Positions 8,857-17,726 of a stretch of DNA of 64,000 nucleotides are shown piece after piece; within the stretch, counting starts at the first letter, position 1; each line of letters starts with the position of its first letter. The stretch is from JASGKO01 sp049840595. Lineage in GTDB: Bacteria > Verrucomicrobiota > Verrucomicrobiia > Chthoniobacterales > Chthoniobacteraceae. The notes under the pieces are model-generated. The model was not told where the DNA came from, searched no databases, and worked only from the letters and a program-made list of their open reading frames with translations. The translations under genes and the position numbers were made by a program. The DNA lies in contig JASGKO010000039.1 in assembly GCA_049840595.1 (NCBI GenBank), positions 1 to 64,000 of the forward strand, given 5' to 3'.

Positions 8857-9799
8857 ATGGCTACCAAGCAAACCGTAGTTGTCACCGGCGGCGCCGGATT
8901 TCTCGGATCACACCTCACCGACCGCTTGCTCGCGGAAGGGTTCCGGGTCATCGGCATTGACAACTTCATTACTGGATCCACGGCGAATATCGAGCACCTC
9001 GCCGGGAACGATGACTACAAGTTCATCAAACACGACGTATCGAACTATATTTACCTGCCCGGCCCAGTGGATTACGTCTTCCACTTCGCCTCGCCCGCGA
9101 GCCCGATCGACTACCTCGAGCATCCCATCCCTACACTCAAGGTCGGCTCCCTCGGCACGCACAATGCCCTCGGCCTCGCCAAGGACAAGAAGGCGACCTT
9201 CCTCCTGGCCAGCACCAGCGAATGCTACGGCGACCCGCTCGTGCATCCGCAGAAGGAAGACTACTGGGGCAACGTGAACCCGATCGGGCCCCGGGGGGTT
9301 CTACGACGAGGCCAAGCGCTTCGCCGAGGCCATGACCATGGCCTATCACCGCTACCACGGCGTGGATACCAAGATCGTCCGCATCTTCAACACCTATGGC
9401 CCTCGCATGCGCTTGCGCGACGGTCGCGTGGTGCCGGCCTTCATCGGCCAGGCGCTCACGAATACGCCGCTCACCATCTTTGGCGATGGCTCGCAGACGC
9501 GTTCCTTCTGCTATTGCACGGATTTGATCGACGGAATTTTCAAACTTTCACAGTCCGATTTTCACGAACCCGTGAACATCGGCAACCCGCGTGAAATGAC
9601 GATCAAGCAGTTCGCCGAGGAGATCCTGCGCATCACCGGCGCGACGTGCGGCATCGATTATCGTCCTCTGCCTGTGGATGATCCGAAAGTTCGCCAGCCC
9701 GACATCACTCGCGCGAAAACGATTCTGAAATGGGAGCCCAAGATCGAGTTCGATCAGGGAATCCGCCAGACCATCGAGTATTTCCGCGGGAAGATTTAA
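8857..9799 (+). CDS. uxs: UDP-glucuronate decarboxylase (UDP-xylose synthase), one frame break
   Basis: Short-chain dehydrogenase that turns UDP-glucuronate into UDP-xylose with bound NAD. Seen: Rossmann motif TGGAGFLGSHL, TSECYGDP, catalytic YDEAKR, and RIFNTYGPRM. One extra G in the six-G run at 9293-9298 breaks the frame just before the catalytic Tyr; with five Gs the protein reads straight through (about 314 residues, normal length). UDP-xylose would feed surface polysaccharide. No glycosyltransferases adjoin it. Confidence 0.92.
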
Positions 9800-9820
9800 T
9801 AATTCCTGTTTTTTTTGATT

Positions 9821-9848
9821 GCAGGGGCCACCCGGCCCCTGCATTTTT
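9821..9848 (+). terminator. Rho-independent terminator after uxs
   Basis: Perfect 9-bp stem GCAGGGGCC / GGCCCCTGC with loop ACCC, followed by ATTTTT. It separates uxs from the pilus cluster that starts 30 bases on. Confidence 0.85.
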
Positions 9849-9879
9849 GCCCCACTGTAGTTCATCAATGATTTCCCCT

Positions 9880-10458
9880 ATGAAAACTTTTGCAGCACTT
9901 TGCCTTGCCGTTGCCGCTTTTGCGTCCAGCGGGTTTGCCCAGCTTCCCGTCTCCGGTGGTCCGGTCGGGCCCGGTTCGGTGAAACTCAGCAACCTGGCGC
10001 CGTCGATTCAAAACACGCCGGAGTTCCAGATTACCGGCGGTTCCGTCAAGCGCTCGACGCTTGGCAAGTGGTTGGAAATCGAAGTCCCTTTCGACACCAA
10101 GCCCGACATGATCGATGAGCTCACCTTCCAGTATGTGGTGGGCATCGCGGGCAAGCTGCTCGATGGCGAGGTTACGGTCATCAACGTCCCCAAGGGGCGT
10201 GATCACTACTCGGTGATGTATATCGCGCCGCGCACCCTTCTTTCGCTGACCAATGGCCAGCCGCTCACGGGGGCGGATATTCAGAATGTATGGGTGACGG
10301 TGCTTCATCAGGGGCAGGTGCTGGATCGCAAGGCGGTGAAAAACGTCGCGATTCCCAGTCTCCCGCACCTTACGGGAATGGTGCTGAATAAAAACCAAAC
10401 GCCTTTCGCTCCGCTTTACTGGGATCGCTACGAGGCCCTCAAACCCGATACCCACTAA
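9880..10458 (+). CDS. Amuc_1102-like exported protein of the pilus cluster
   Basis: 192 residues; signal peptide MKTFAALCLAVAAFASSGFA, then a mature beta-rich domain (QITGGSVKRSTLGKWLEIEVPF, which reads like an immunoglobulin-like strand pattern). It stands first in the five-gene cluster, as Amuc_1102 does in Akkermansia. Function inferred only from position. An ATG four codons upstream (9868) is possible, but the chosen start gives the clean signal peptide. Confidence 0.72.
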   Translation: MKTFAALCLAVAAFASSGFAQLPVSGGPVGPGSVKLSNLAPSIQNTPEFQITGGSVKRSTLGKWLEIEVPFDTKPDMIDELTFQYVVGIAGKLLDGEVTVINVPKGRDHYSVMYIAPRTLLSLTNGQPLTGADIQNVWVTVLHQGQVLDRKAVKNVAIPSLPHLTGMVLNKNQTPFAPLYWDRYEALKPDTH

Positions 10459-10611
10459 GGCGACGTGCTGAAGTTCACCCCTCCCCAAGAACAGAATCCC
10501 CCAGGCCTCCATCTTCCAGGGAAGTCTTCCTCCTTCACATCCGTGCATCTTCGTGCGCCGGGCTTGAAGAATGCCGTTCCATCCAAGGGATTAATGAAAC
10601 GCTGATTCTAC

Positions 10612-12396
10612 ATGGCTGCTCCAAATCGTATTTTTGCTCTCAATATCGGCATGCAGACCGTCGGTCTGGCCGAGTTCACCACCACCGCGCAGGGCGGCCT
10701 TGTGCTCAAGGCGTTCAAGCTGACTGAGTTGATTGCCGATCCGGCGGCGGATGCCACTCGCCTGGCGCAGACGAAGATCACTATTTCCGAGATGATGGCC
10801 TCCATGGGCATCAAGGCCGGCAAAGTGAACTACACCATTGCCGCCCAGTCGGTTTTCACGCGTTTCGTGAAGCTGCCGACCGTCGCTCCGGACAAGGTGG
10901 ACGAAATCATTCAATTCGAAGCCCAGCAAAACGTGCCGTTCCCGATCGATGAGGTGGTCTGGGATTACCAGCTCGTGGGAGACCCGGCCAGCTCGCAGAT
11001 CGAGGTGGTGCTGGTGGCGATCAAGGCGGATTCGCTGGATGAAATCAACGGATCGGTGGAAGACGCCGGTTTGCAGACCGGGGTGGTCGATGTGGCCCCG
11101 ATGGCGCTCTACAATGCGTTCCGTTACAACTACGGCGAGCCGACCGAGTGCGTGCTGCTGATCGATATCGGTGCCCGCACGACCAACCTCGTTTTCATCG
11201 AGCCCGGCAAAATTTTCAGCCGCAGCATTCCGCACGGCGGTGCTTCCATTTCCGGCGCGCTGGCCAAGGATTTCAACGAGCCCTTCGGGGCCTCCGAAGA
11301 GCGCAAGAAGACCCAGGGCTTTGTGAGTCTCGGCACTACCTACGAAGAGCCCGCCGATCCGGATGTGGCGCGGGCCGCAAAGATCATTCGCAATAGCATG
11401 ACGCGTCTTCACTCGGAAATCACGCGCTCCATCAGCTTTTATCGCTCTCAGCAGCAGGGGGCGCAGCCGAAGAAGATTTACCTCAGCGGTGGCGGCAGCA
11501 GCCTGCCTTACATGCAGGAGTTCTTCCAGGAGAAGCTCCATGCGCCGATTGAGTTCCTCAATCCGCTGCAAAACGTCACGGTCGGTCCGGGAGTCAATGT
11601 GAGTGATGTCTCCTCCAGTGCCCACGTGCTGGGTGAACTGGTGGGCGTGGCCCTGCGCTCGGCGACCTCCTGCCCGATGGAGTTGAATCTCCAGCCGGCG
11701 AAGGTGGCCAAGGCGGCGGCCCTGACTCGCAAGCGCCCCTATATCGTGATGGCCGGGGTCTGTGCGCTGCTCTGTCTTGCGGGCTGGTGGCTCTACTTCC
11801 TCCAGGCGACTACGATCGAGAGCGGGGTGCTCAACGGCAAGTTGAACGATCGCGTCACCAAATTGCAGGGACTGGACAATCAATTTAAGGCGGTGGACAA
11901 CGAAGTGAAATCGGCGACCGATCTGGCCAAGCCGATCACAGACGCCATTTCCGACCGCAGCTTCTGGGTGCGGGTGATTGATGACCTGAACTCCAGGCTC
12001 CCGGATCACTACATCTGGATTACGAGCTTCGAGCCCGGCTACCTCGCGGAAGATGGGACTTTTACCCCGATTGGCGAAGACCTTTCGGCCACTGGCAAGC
12101 CAGCCGGTGCCCAGGCTGCTCCGACTCCGGCTCCTGACCAGCCGACTGCTCCCGATGGGCAGCCTGCTCCCAAGCTGAAGCAGGTGTTGCGTCTCCAGGG
12201 GCTGTATCTCGACAATCCCAAGGAAGAGGGTGTGATCGACGACTTCCTCAATAACCTCGCGCAGTCGCCGTACTTCGAAATTGGTTCGGATGACCGCCAG
12301 AAGATCAACCCCGTCCGCTCCACCAGCAACAAGACGGACTGGGCTTACAGCTATGAATTTTTGCTCCCCTTCAAGAAAGGAATGAACTCCAAATGA
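10612..12396 (+). CDS. pilM: PilM-PilN fusion, type IV pilus-like assembly ATPase-fold protein (Amuc_1101-like)
   Basis: 594 residues. Residues 1 to about 350 are an actin-like PilM fold: FALNIGMQTVGL at the start, LLIDIGARTTNLVFIE phosphate loop, IYLSGGGSSLPYM. A transmembrane helix follows near 375-395, then a PilN-like extracytoplasmic domain. In most bacteria PilM and PilN are separate. The insert rich in A, P and Q near 500-525 is a linker. The stop overlaps the next gene's ATG (ATGA). Expected to join the cytoplasmic and inner-membrane parts of the machine. Confidence 0.88.
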   Translation: MAAPNRIFALNIGMQTVGLAEFTTTAQGGLVLKAFKLTELIADPAADATRLAQTKITISEMMASMGIKAGKVNYTIAAQSVFTRFVKLPTVAPDKVDEIIQFEAQQNVPFPIDEVVWDYQLVGDPASSQIEVVLVAIKADSLDEINGSVEDAGLQTGVVDVAPMALYNAFRYNYGEPTECVLLIDIGARTTNLVFIEPGKIFSRSIPHGGASISGALAKDFNEPFGASEERKKTQGFVSLGTTYEEPADPDVARAAKIIRNSMTRLHSEITRSISFYRSQQQGAQPKKIYLSGGGSSLPYMQEFFQEKLHAPIEFLNPLQNVTVGPGVNVSDVSSSAHVLGELVGVALRSATSCPMELNLQPAKVAKAAALTRKRPYIVMAGVCALLCLAGWWLYFLQATTIESGVLNGKLNDRVTKLQGLDNQFKAVDNEVKSATDLAKPITDAISDRSFWVRVIDDLNSRLPDHYIWITSFEPGYLAEDGTFTPIGEDLSATGKPAGAQAAPTPAPDQPTAPDGQPAPKLKQVLRLQGLYLDNPKEEGVIDDFLNNLAQSPYFEIGSDDRQKINPVRSTSNKTDWAYSYEFLLPFKKGMNSK

Positions 12397-13349
12397 ACTG
12401 GATTAAAGAAAACAAATTCCTGGCCATCTTTATTGCCGTGATGGTGGTCGGGGTTGGGGTGTTGGGATATCTCCTGTATTCCTCCAGCGATCAGTTCGAT
12501 CAGGTTTCCAGCTCCTACACGAGCCAGGCGGCGCAGCTCAACCAGTTGCAGGGGCTCACCCCTTCCCGCACGGAAGACAATCTTGCGAAGGTCAAGCAGC
12601 AGAAGGATGAATATGTGAAGCAGATTGCCGGCCTGCAGGACAAGGTGGCGGGCATGCAGTTCCCGGTCGAGGACATGACGCCCTCCAGCTTCCAAAGCGC
12701 GCTGAAGGATGCGGTGAACGATACCGAGGCCAAGGCCACGGCGAGCGGAGTGAAGCTGCCGGAAGGTTTTTACCTGGGCTTTCAGGACTATCAGAGCGTT
12801 CCGCCTCGCAACGAAGCGGCTTCCGCCCTTGGTCAGCAGTTGAAAGCGATCAAGCTGGTCGTGGATGCGCTGATTACCTCACGCATCAGTCAGATCACGG
12901 CGATCGCTCGTGATCCGCTGCCTCAGGAAAGCAAGGTCCAGGCACAGCCTGCGGATGCGGCGGTGCCTCGCCCGCCGGTTCCTGCCGGTGGCCAGGCGGA
13001 TGAGAGCAAGCTCCTCACCAAGGAAACCTTTCAGGTCGCCTTCAGTGCCGATCAGGCAAAGTTCCAGCAGGCTTTGAACGCGATCAGCTCGGCTGATGAG
13101 CAATTCATCATCGTGCGCAACCTGCGCCTGCACAACGATCAGATTAAAGGGCCGTCCCGCATCAAGCCGGTCACTGCGACCGCCGCCACCGCTCAGGTTG
13201 CGCTGGATGCCAGCGGTCAGCCGATTGCCGATGACTCCCAAAAGAACGACTGGCTCCAGCCAATTGTTGGTCGCGAAAAGGTGAACGTCACCCTCTCGCT
13301 CGAAATCATTGATTTTGCCAAGTCTGCCGGAAAGACGGCAGCTAAATAA
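12393..13349 (+). CDS. Amuc_1100-like protein, PilO-position pilus component
   Basis: 318 residues, virtually the length of Akkermansia Amuc_1100. One N-terminal membrane helix (about 10-30), then a coiled-coil stretch and two alpha/beta domains, the layout of PilO. The segment PEGFYLGFQDY matches my memory of Amuc_1100. Amuc_1100 is known for engaging host TLR2; here, in what seems an environmental bacterium, a structural role is more likely. Overlaps the upstream stop and ends six bases before the next gene. Confidence 0.85.
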   Translation: MNWIKENKFLAIFIAVMVVGVGVLGYLLYSSSDQFDQVSSSYTSQAAQLNQLQGLTPSRTEDNLAKVKQQKDEYVKQIAGLQDKVAGMQFPVEDMTPSSFQSALKDAVNDTEAKATASGVKLPEGFYLGFQDYQSVPPRNEAASALGQQLKAIKLVVDALITSRISQITAIARDPLPQESKVQAQPADAAVPRPPVPAGGQADESKLLTKETFQVAFSADQAKFQQALNAISSADEQFIIVRNLRLHNDQIKGPSRIKPVTATAATAQVALDASGQPIADDSQKNDWLQPIVGREKVNVTLSLEIIDFAKSAGKTAAK

Positions 13350-13355
13350 CCCGCC

Positions 13356-14318
13356 ATGGACTGGATTAAAAAAAATCTCGAAAAATGTGCGCTCGGCCTT
13401 CTCGCCGCCGCCCTCCTCGCCACCTCGGTCCTGTTGATTCTCAAAGCCCAGGCGTTTAAGGATGTCTTCGCCGATATCACCGCCCCGGTTCCGCAGAACG
13501 ACAAGATCAAATCGCTGGACTCCACGGCGGTGGGCGTCAGCCTCAAGGATCTCGCCACCAAGCCGACTTGGGATAAGTCGAACAGTTCGCTCTTCGTCTC
13601 GCAGCTCTACATCCTCAAGGATGGGAAGCTGATCCAGCCTGATACCGACAGCGGGAGCGCCCCGGTGCACCCTCCGGTGCCGAATAGCTGGTTCAAAGAA
13701 CACGATCTCGACGTCCTGTCGCCCACGGTGTTGACGGATGATCCGGATGGCGACGGATTCACCAACCTCGATGAATACGAGGGCAAGACTGATCCGCAGG
13801 ACAAGAATTCCCATCCGCCCTACTACACGAAGCTCCGGTTGGAGCGCTTTATCCAGAAGCCGTTCCGCGTAATTCTCAAGGCGTATGACGGCGATCCCAA
13901 GCAGCCCGATTCGCTGACCTTCCAGATCAACACGGTGGACATCCGCCAGCCTACGCTGTTCCTCAAGATCAACGACCCGGTGCCCAACACCAAGTTCAAG
14001 ATCATGAGCTTCGAGGCCAAGACCTCGACCAACAGCAGCACCGGCGCGACCGACGACGTCTCCGAGCTCACCCTGCAAAATACCGAGACGGGCGACAAGG
14101 TCATCCTCATCGTCAACAAGCTCATCGATTCGCCCGATTCCTACGCTTTGTTTAAATACCTGTGGAATGGCAAGGAATTCGCCGTGAAGAAGAACAAGAC
14201 CTTCTCAGTCGATCCGGAAACCAACATTCAATATAAAGTGATTGACATCACGAGCACTGAAGCCACTATCCAAGACCCATCTGGAAAACCAATAAAGATT
14301 CCTGCTCTGGAGAAGTAA
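13356..14318 (+). CDS. Amuc_1099-like pilus cluster protein with calcium-binding-type loop
   Basis: 320 residues. N-terminal membrane helix (about 11-30), then extracytoplasmic sequence containing DDPDGDGFTNLDEYEGKTDP, a thrombospondin type 3/dockerin-like Asp-rich loop, and a C-terminal part with beta-strand pattern. Its place between the PilO-like protein and the secretin suggests a PilP-like bridging role, by inference. Calcium binding is inferred from the DxDGDG spacing only. Confidence 0.75.
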   Translation: MDWIKKNLEKCALGLLAAALLATSVLLILKAQAFKDVFADITAPVPQNDKIKSLDSTAVGVSLKDLATKPTWDKSNSSLFVSQLYILKDGKLIQPDTDSGSAPVHPPVPNSWFKEHDLDVLSPTVLTDDPDGDGFTNLDEYEGKTDPQDKNSHPPYYTKLRLERFIQKPFRVILKAYDGDPKQPDSLTFQINTVDIRQPTLFLKINDPVPNTKFKIMSFEAKTSTNSSTGATDDVSELTLQNTETGDKVILIVNKLIDSPDSYALFKYLWNGKEFAVKKNKTFSVDPETNIQYKVIDITSTEATIQDPSGKPIKIPALEK

Positions 14319-14325
14319 ATTCCAT

Positions 14326-14366
14326 GGCTGATGGCTTCGCTGGGTAAAAAAGCGAAACCGTCAGCC
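14326..14366 (+). other. Intercistronic hairpin between pilus genes
   Basis: Stem 14326-14341 pairs with 14351-14366 (14 of 16 positions match, the rest G-U capable), with a nine-base A-rich loop. It has no T-tract after it, so it is more likely an RNA processing or stabilising element, or an attenuator, between the PilP-position gene and the secretin. Confidence 0.65.
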
Positions 14367-14417
14367 ACCTGTGTTTATTAAGGGCAGAAATTTTAAAAAC
14401 CCAAACCACCGCATAAC

Positions 14418-17099
14418 ATGATCAAACCCCCTCTTGCCACCCTCTGTGTGCTAGCAGGTCTTATTACCACCATTCCGTCGTCTTACGCTGGCAATGGACC
14501 CAGCAACTATTCTGGTGACGTCGCGTCGCTGGCCGACCGCGAGGTGGCCCGTCGTCAGGCGAAAATCCAGACTGCTGAAGAGCAGATTGCGGAAGGCAAG
14601 AAGGCCATGGTTGACAAGGATTACGAAGCAGCCGTGCCTTACTTCAAGACCGCGGTGGACAATCTCCCCGATGCCCCTGAGACGCACAGTCTGCGCCAGG
14701 AAGCGCTCGATCTTTTCTGCAAATCCAGCGTCGAGTTGGCCAAGCAGCGCATCACCGAAGGCCGCTACCAGGATTCTGAGAATCTCTGCAAGATGATTCT
14801 GCAGGACAACTACAATCCCAAGTACGGCCCCGCGCTCACGCTGATGCGCCGCCTCGAAGACCCTGATTACTTCAACAAGACGGTCACACCCGGCTTCGTG
14901 GAGAAGGTCGAAGAGGTCAAGAAGCTCATGGTGGAAGCCAAGGGCTACGAAGACACTGGTCGCTATGACCAGGCGATCAATTCCTACGAGAAGGTTCTCA
15001 ATCTCGATCCTTACAATATTGCCGCACGCAAAGGTGAGGAAGACGTGGTCAAGCGTAAGAACGACTTCTCCGTCGAAGATTACAACCACACCCGTTCCCA
15101 GCTGCTCTATGAAGTGCAGAAAAATTGGGGACTGCCGGTGCATAAGTTCAACCTTTCGGACAAAGACCCGATTCAGCAGACCCGCGAACTGCCGAGCGGC
15201 ACGGAGTCGATCAGCAACAAGCTGAATACCATCATCATCCCGAAGGTGGAGTTCCGTGATGCGACCGTTCGCGAAGCGGTGGATTACCTCCAGCAGAAGA
15301 GCGTCCAGCTTGATCCTTCCACCCCGAAGACGGGTGTGAACATCGTACTCAACATTGATAACAGCGCTGGTGGGGGTGCTTCGGCGGCCCCGGCTCCGGC
15401 GGCTGGCGGTGGTAGCGAGCCGCTGATCCCCGGCCTCGATTCCGGTACAGCACCGGCGGCGGGTGGTGCGGCAGCCGCTCCGGCTGGTAATCCCGGTGAT
15501 GCGCACATCACCCTCTCGCTCAGCAATGTTCCGCTGAAAGTCGCGCTCGATTACGTCGCGCAGCAGGCCAATCTCCATACCAAGATTGAGCCCTATGCGG
15601 TTTCCATCGTGCCGGTCACCGTTTCCGTGGATGAAATGTTCACCAAGGAATACAAGGTTTCCCCGAGCTTCCTGTCCTCCGCTCCTTCGGGTGGTGCTGA
15701 CTCAATGTCCGCTCCCGCCGGTGGCGGTGGTGGTGGCTTTGGTGGTGGCGGTGCGACGGCTGGAACGGATTCAGCCGGGACTGGTGCTCAGCTGACTGGC
15801 CGCAAATCCGCAAAGGACGTCCTGGAATCCAGCGGCGTAACCTTTGGTCCTGGTGCCTCGGCCAACTACATCCCGAGCAGCAGCCGCCTGGTGGTTCACA
15901 ACACGCAGTCCAACCTCGACCTCATCGACACGATCATCGAAGCGATGAACCAGGAAGGGCCAAAGCAGGTTGAGATCGAATCCAAGTTCGTCGAAATCAC
16001 GCAGAACAACCTGAAGGAACTCAGCTTCGACTGGATCCTCGGTCAGTTTAATATCCCCGGTTCGACCAGCTTGTTTGGCGCGGGCGGCACCACCGGCATC
16101 GGCAGTGCGCTTTCCGCTTCGGACTTTGCCCTGCCATTTGCGACCAGCGGTTCCCGTGCGATGTCGGAAGTTACTTCCGGCCTCCGCAGCGGTAACAACG
16201 CGATCAGCTCGAACGCGATTGACTCGTTGCTCTTCCCGACCACGGGTGCCACGGACAAGGCCCCGGCCATCTTCAGCATCGGCGGTATCTTCACCGATCC
16301 GCAGTTCCAGGTCGCGATCCGCGCCCTCAACCAAGCCAAGGGAGTTGACCTCCTCTCCGCTCCCCGCGTGACCACCAAGAGCGGTCAGCGCGCGGTGATC
16401 GAGATCATCCGCGAATTCCGTTATCCGACCGAGTTCACGCCTCCGCAGATCCCGCAGAACGTGGGCGGCGGCAGCTCCGGCTCGAACGGCCTCGGCTCGC
16501 AGTCCATTCAAATCTATCCGATCACTCCGACCACCCCGACTTCGTTCGAAACCCGCAATACGGGTGTCACACTCGAGGTGGAACCAACCGTGGGTCCGGA
16601 TGGCCAGACGATCGACCTGAACCTCGTTCCGCAGGTGGTTGAATTCGAAGGCTTCATCAACTACGGCAGCCCGATCAATACGATCAACCCGGCCGCGCTC
16701 AGCCTCACCGGCAGCCTCAGTGGGCAGAGCAGTCAGATCACTCTCACCGACAACGTGATCAACCAGCCGATCTTCAGCACCCGCAAGGTGACGACCAGTG
16801 TCAGCATCTGGGACGGCCAGACGGTAGTGCTCGGCGGCCTCATGCGTGAAGACGTGCAGAAGGTCAACGACAAGGTCCCCGGCCTGGGCGACCTCCCGCT
16901 CGTGGGCCGTCTGTTTCGCTCGCAGGTGGAGCAGCACATCAAGCGTAACCTCGTGATCTTCGTCACCGCCCGCCTGCTCAACCCGGCTGGCGAGCCGATC
17001 CAGAACCTGGAAGAGAAGGACGAGGTCGTGCAGCCGCTCCCGCTGCCGGAAGACCTGGCCGCCCCGGCTCAGCCCGAGGCACCGCTCTACTCGAAGTAA
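14418..17099 (+). CDS. pilQ: Secretin with N-terminal TPR domain (PilQ/Amuc_1098-like)
   Basis: 893 residues. Signal peptide (about 1-24), helical TPR-type repeats (about 45-220, with AKGYEDTGRYDQAINSYEKV), an N-domain region, two Gly/Ala/Pro-rich linkers (near 315-355 and 430-450), then the secretin core with VEIESKFVEITQNN and the C-terminal TTSVSIWDGQTVVLGGLM and VPGLGDLPLVGRLF signatures. Forms the outer-membrane pore for pilus or secretion. The TPR part, absent from classical PilQ, matches the Verrucomicrobia form. The last gene of the cluster; coaE starts three bases after its stop. Confidence 0.93.
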   Translation: MIKPPLATLCVLAGLITTIPSSYAGNGPSNYSGDVASLADREVARRQAKIQTAEEQIAEGKKAMVDKDYEAAVPYFKTAVDNLPDAPETHSLRQEALDLFCKSSVELAKQRITEGRYQDSENLCKMILQDNYNPKYGPALTLMRRLEDPDYFNKTVTPGFVEKVEEVKKLMVEAKGYEDTGRYDQAINSYEKVLNLDPYNIAARKGEEDVVKRKNDFSVEDYNHTRSQLLYEVQKNWGLPVHKFNLSDKDPIQQTRELPSGTESISNKLNTIIIPKVEFRDATVREAVDYLQQKSVQLDPSTPKTGVNIVLNIDNSAGGGASAAPAPAAGGGSEPLIPGLDSGTAPAAGGAAAAPAGNPGDAHITLSLSNVPLKVALDYVAQQANLHTKIEPYAVSIVPVTVSVDEMFTKEYKVSPSFLSSAPSGGADSMSAPAGGGGGGFGGGGATAGTDSAGTGAQLTGRKSAKDVLESSGVTFGPGASANYIPSSSRLVVHNTQSNLDLIDTIIEAMNQEGPKQVEIESKFVEITQNNLKELSFDWILGQFNIPGSTSLFGAGGTTGIGSALSASDFALPFATSGSRAMSEVTSGLRSGNNAISSNAIDSLLFPTTGATDKAPAIFSIGGIFTDPQFQVAIRALNQAKGVDLLSAPRVTTKSGQRAVIEIIREFRYPTEFTPPQIPQNVGGGSSGSNGLGSQSIQIYPITPTTPTSFETRNTGVTLEVEPTVGPDGQTIDLNLVPQVVEFEGFINYGSPINTINPAALSLTGSLSGQSSQITLTDNVINQPIFSTRKVTTSVSIWDGQTVVLGGLMREDVQKVNDKVPGLGDLPLVGRLFRSQVEQHIKRNLVIFVTARLLNPAGEPIQNLEEKDEVVQPLPLPEDLAAPAQPEAPLYSK

Positions 17100-17101
17100 T
17101 C

Positions 17102-17704
17102 GTGCCCGTTCTGGGAATCACTGGAGGGATTGCCACCGGCAAGTCCACGCTCACCAAGGCAATCCTCCAGCGTTTACCCGCAGAAATTTTCGACGCTGAT
17201 CAGTGCGCCAGAGCACTGACAGCGTCGAATTCTTTTGTCCGGGAACGTATCCAGCAGGCCTTCGGTGCCGAGATCTACGATTCCGGGTATCGCCTCCAGC
17301 GGGACCGCCTCCGCGAGGTCGTCTTCGCTAGTGAAGAGCGTCGCCGTGAATTGGAAGCCATCCTGCACCCGATCATCCGGGCGGAATGGATGGCCCTGGC
17401 GGAAAAATTTCGTTCGGAGCAACGCTGGCTGCTGGTCGATATCCCGCTCCTGTTCGAAACCGGCGTCCAGGATCACTTTGATTGGATCGTGGTCGTGGCT
17501 TGTTCCCCGTCGATCCAGCTTCAGCGCTTGAAAGAAAAGCGCAGCCTTGACGAAGTGACGGCAAAACGGATGATGGCCGCGCAACTTGACATCAAGGAGA
17601 AGATCGCGCATGCCAGTCAGGTAATATGGAATGACGCTGGTGAAGCCGCACTTGAGGCGCAGGTTGATGCGCTCGTGCGCTTCCTATTGCAACGCTTTCC
17701 TTAA
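17102..17704 (+). CDS. coaE: Dephospho-CoA kinase
   Basis: 200 residues, the final step of coenzyme A synthesis (phosphorylates the ribose 3'-OH). P-loop GITGGIATGKST at residues 5-16, DADQCAR, and the lid-type segment LKEKRSLDEVTAKRMMAAQ. GTG start is the best fit (P-loop spacing). It lies three bases after the secretin and 22 bases before rho, probably in one transcript. Confidence 0.94.
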   Translation: MPVLGITGGIATGKSTLTKAILQRLPAEIFDADQCARALTASNSFVRERIQQAFGAEIYDSGYRLQRDRLREVVFASEERRRELEAILHPIIRAEWMALAEKFRSEQRWLLVDIPLLFETGVQDHFDWIVVVACSPSIQLQRLKEKRSLDEVTAKRMMAAQLDIKEKIAHASQVIWNDAGEAALEAQVDALVRFLLQRFP

Positions 17705-17726
17705 AAGAGACCCATTTTCAGAAAAC

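Noticed and set aside
9285..9305. Programmed frameshift in uxs
   Set aside because: Break falls in G6 just before the catalytic Tyr; as the family is never frameshifted, an indel is simpler.
10591..12009. Antisense frame over pilM
   Set aside because: No domain signature, shadow of the pilM codon pattern.
15771..16937. Antisense frame over the secretin
   Set aside because: Arg/Asp/Val-rich shadow frame, no motif.
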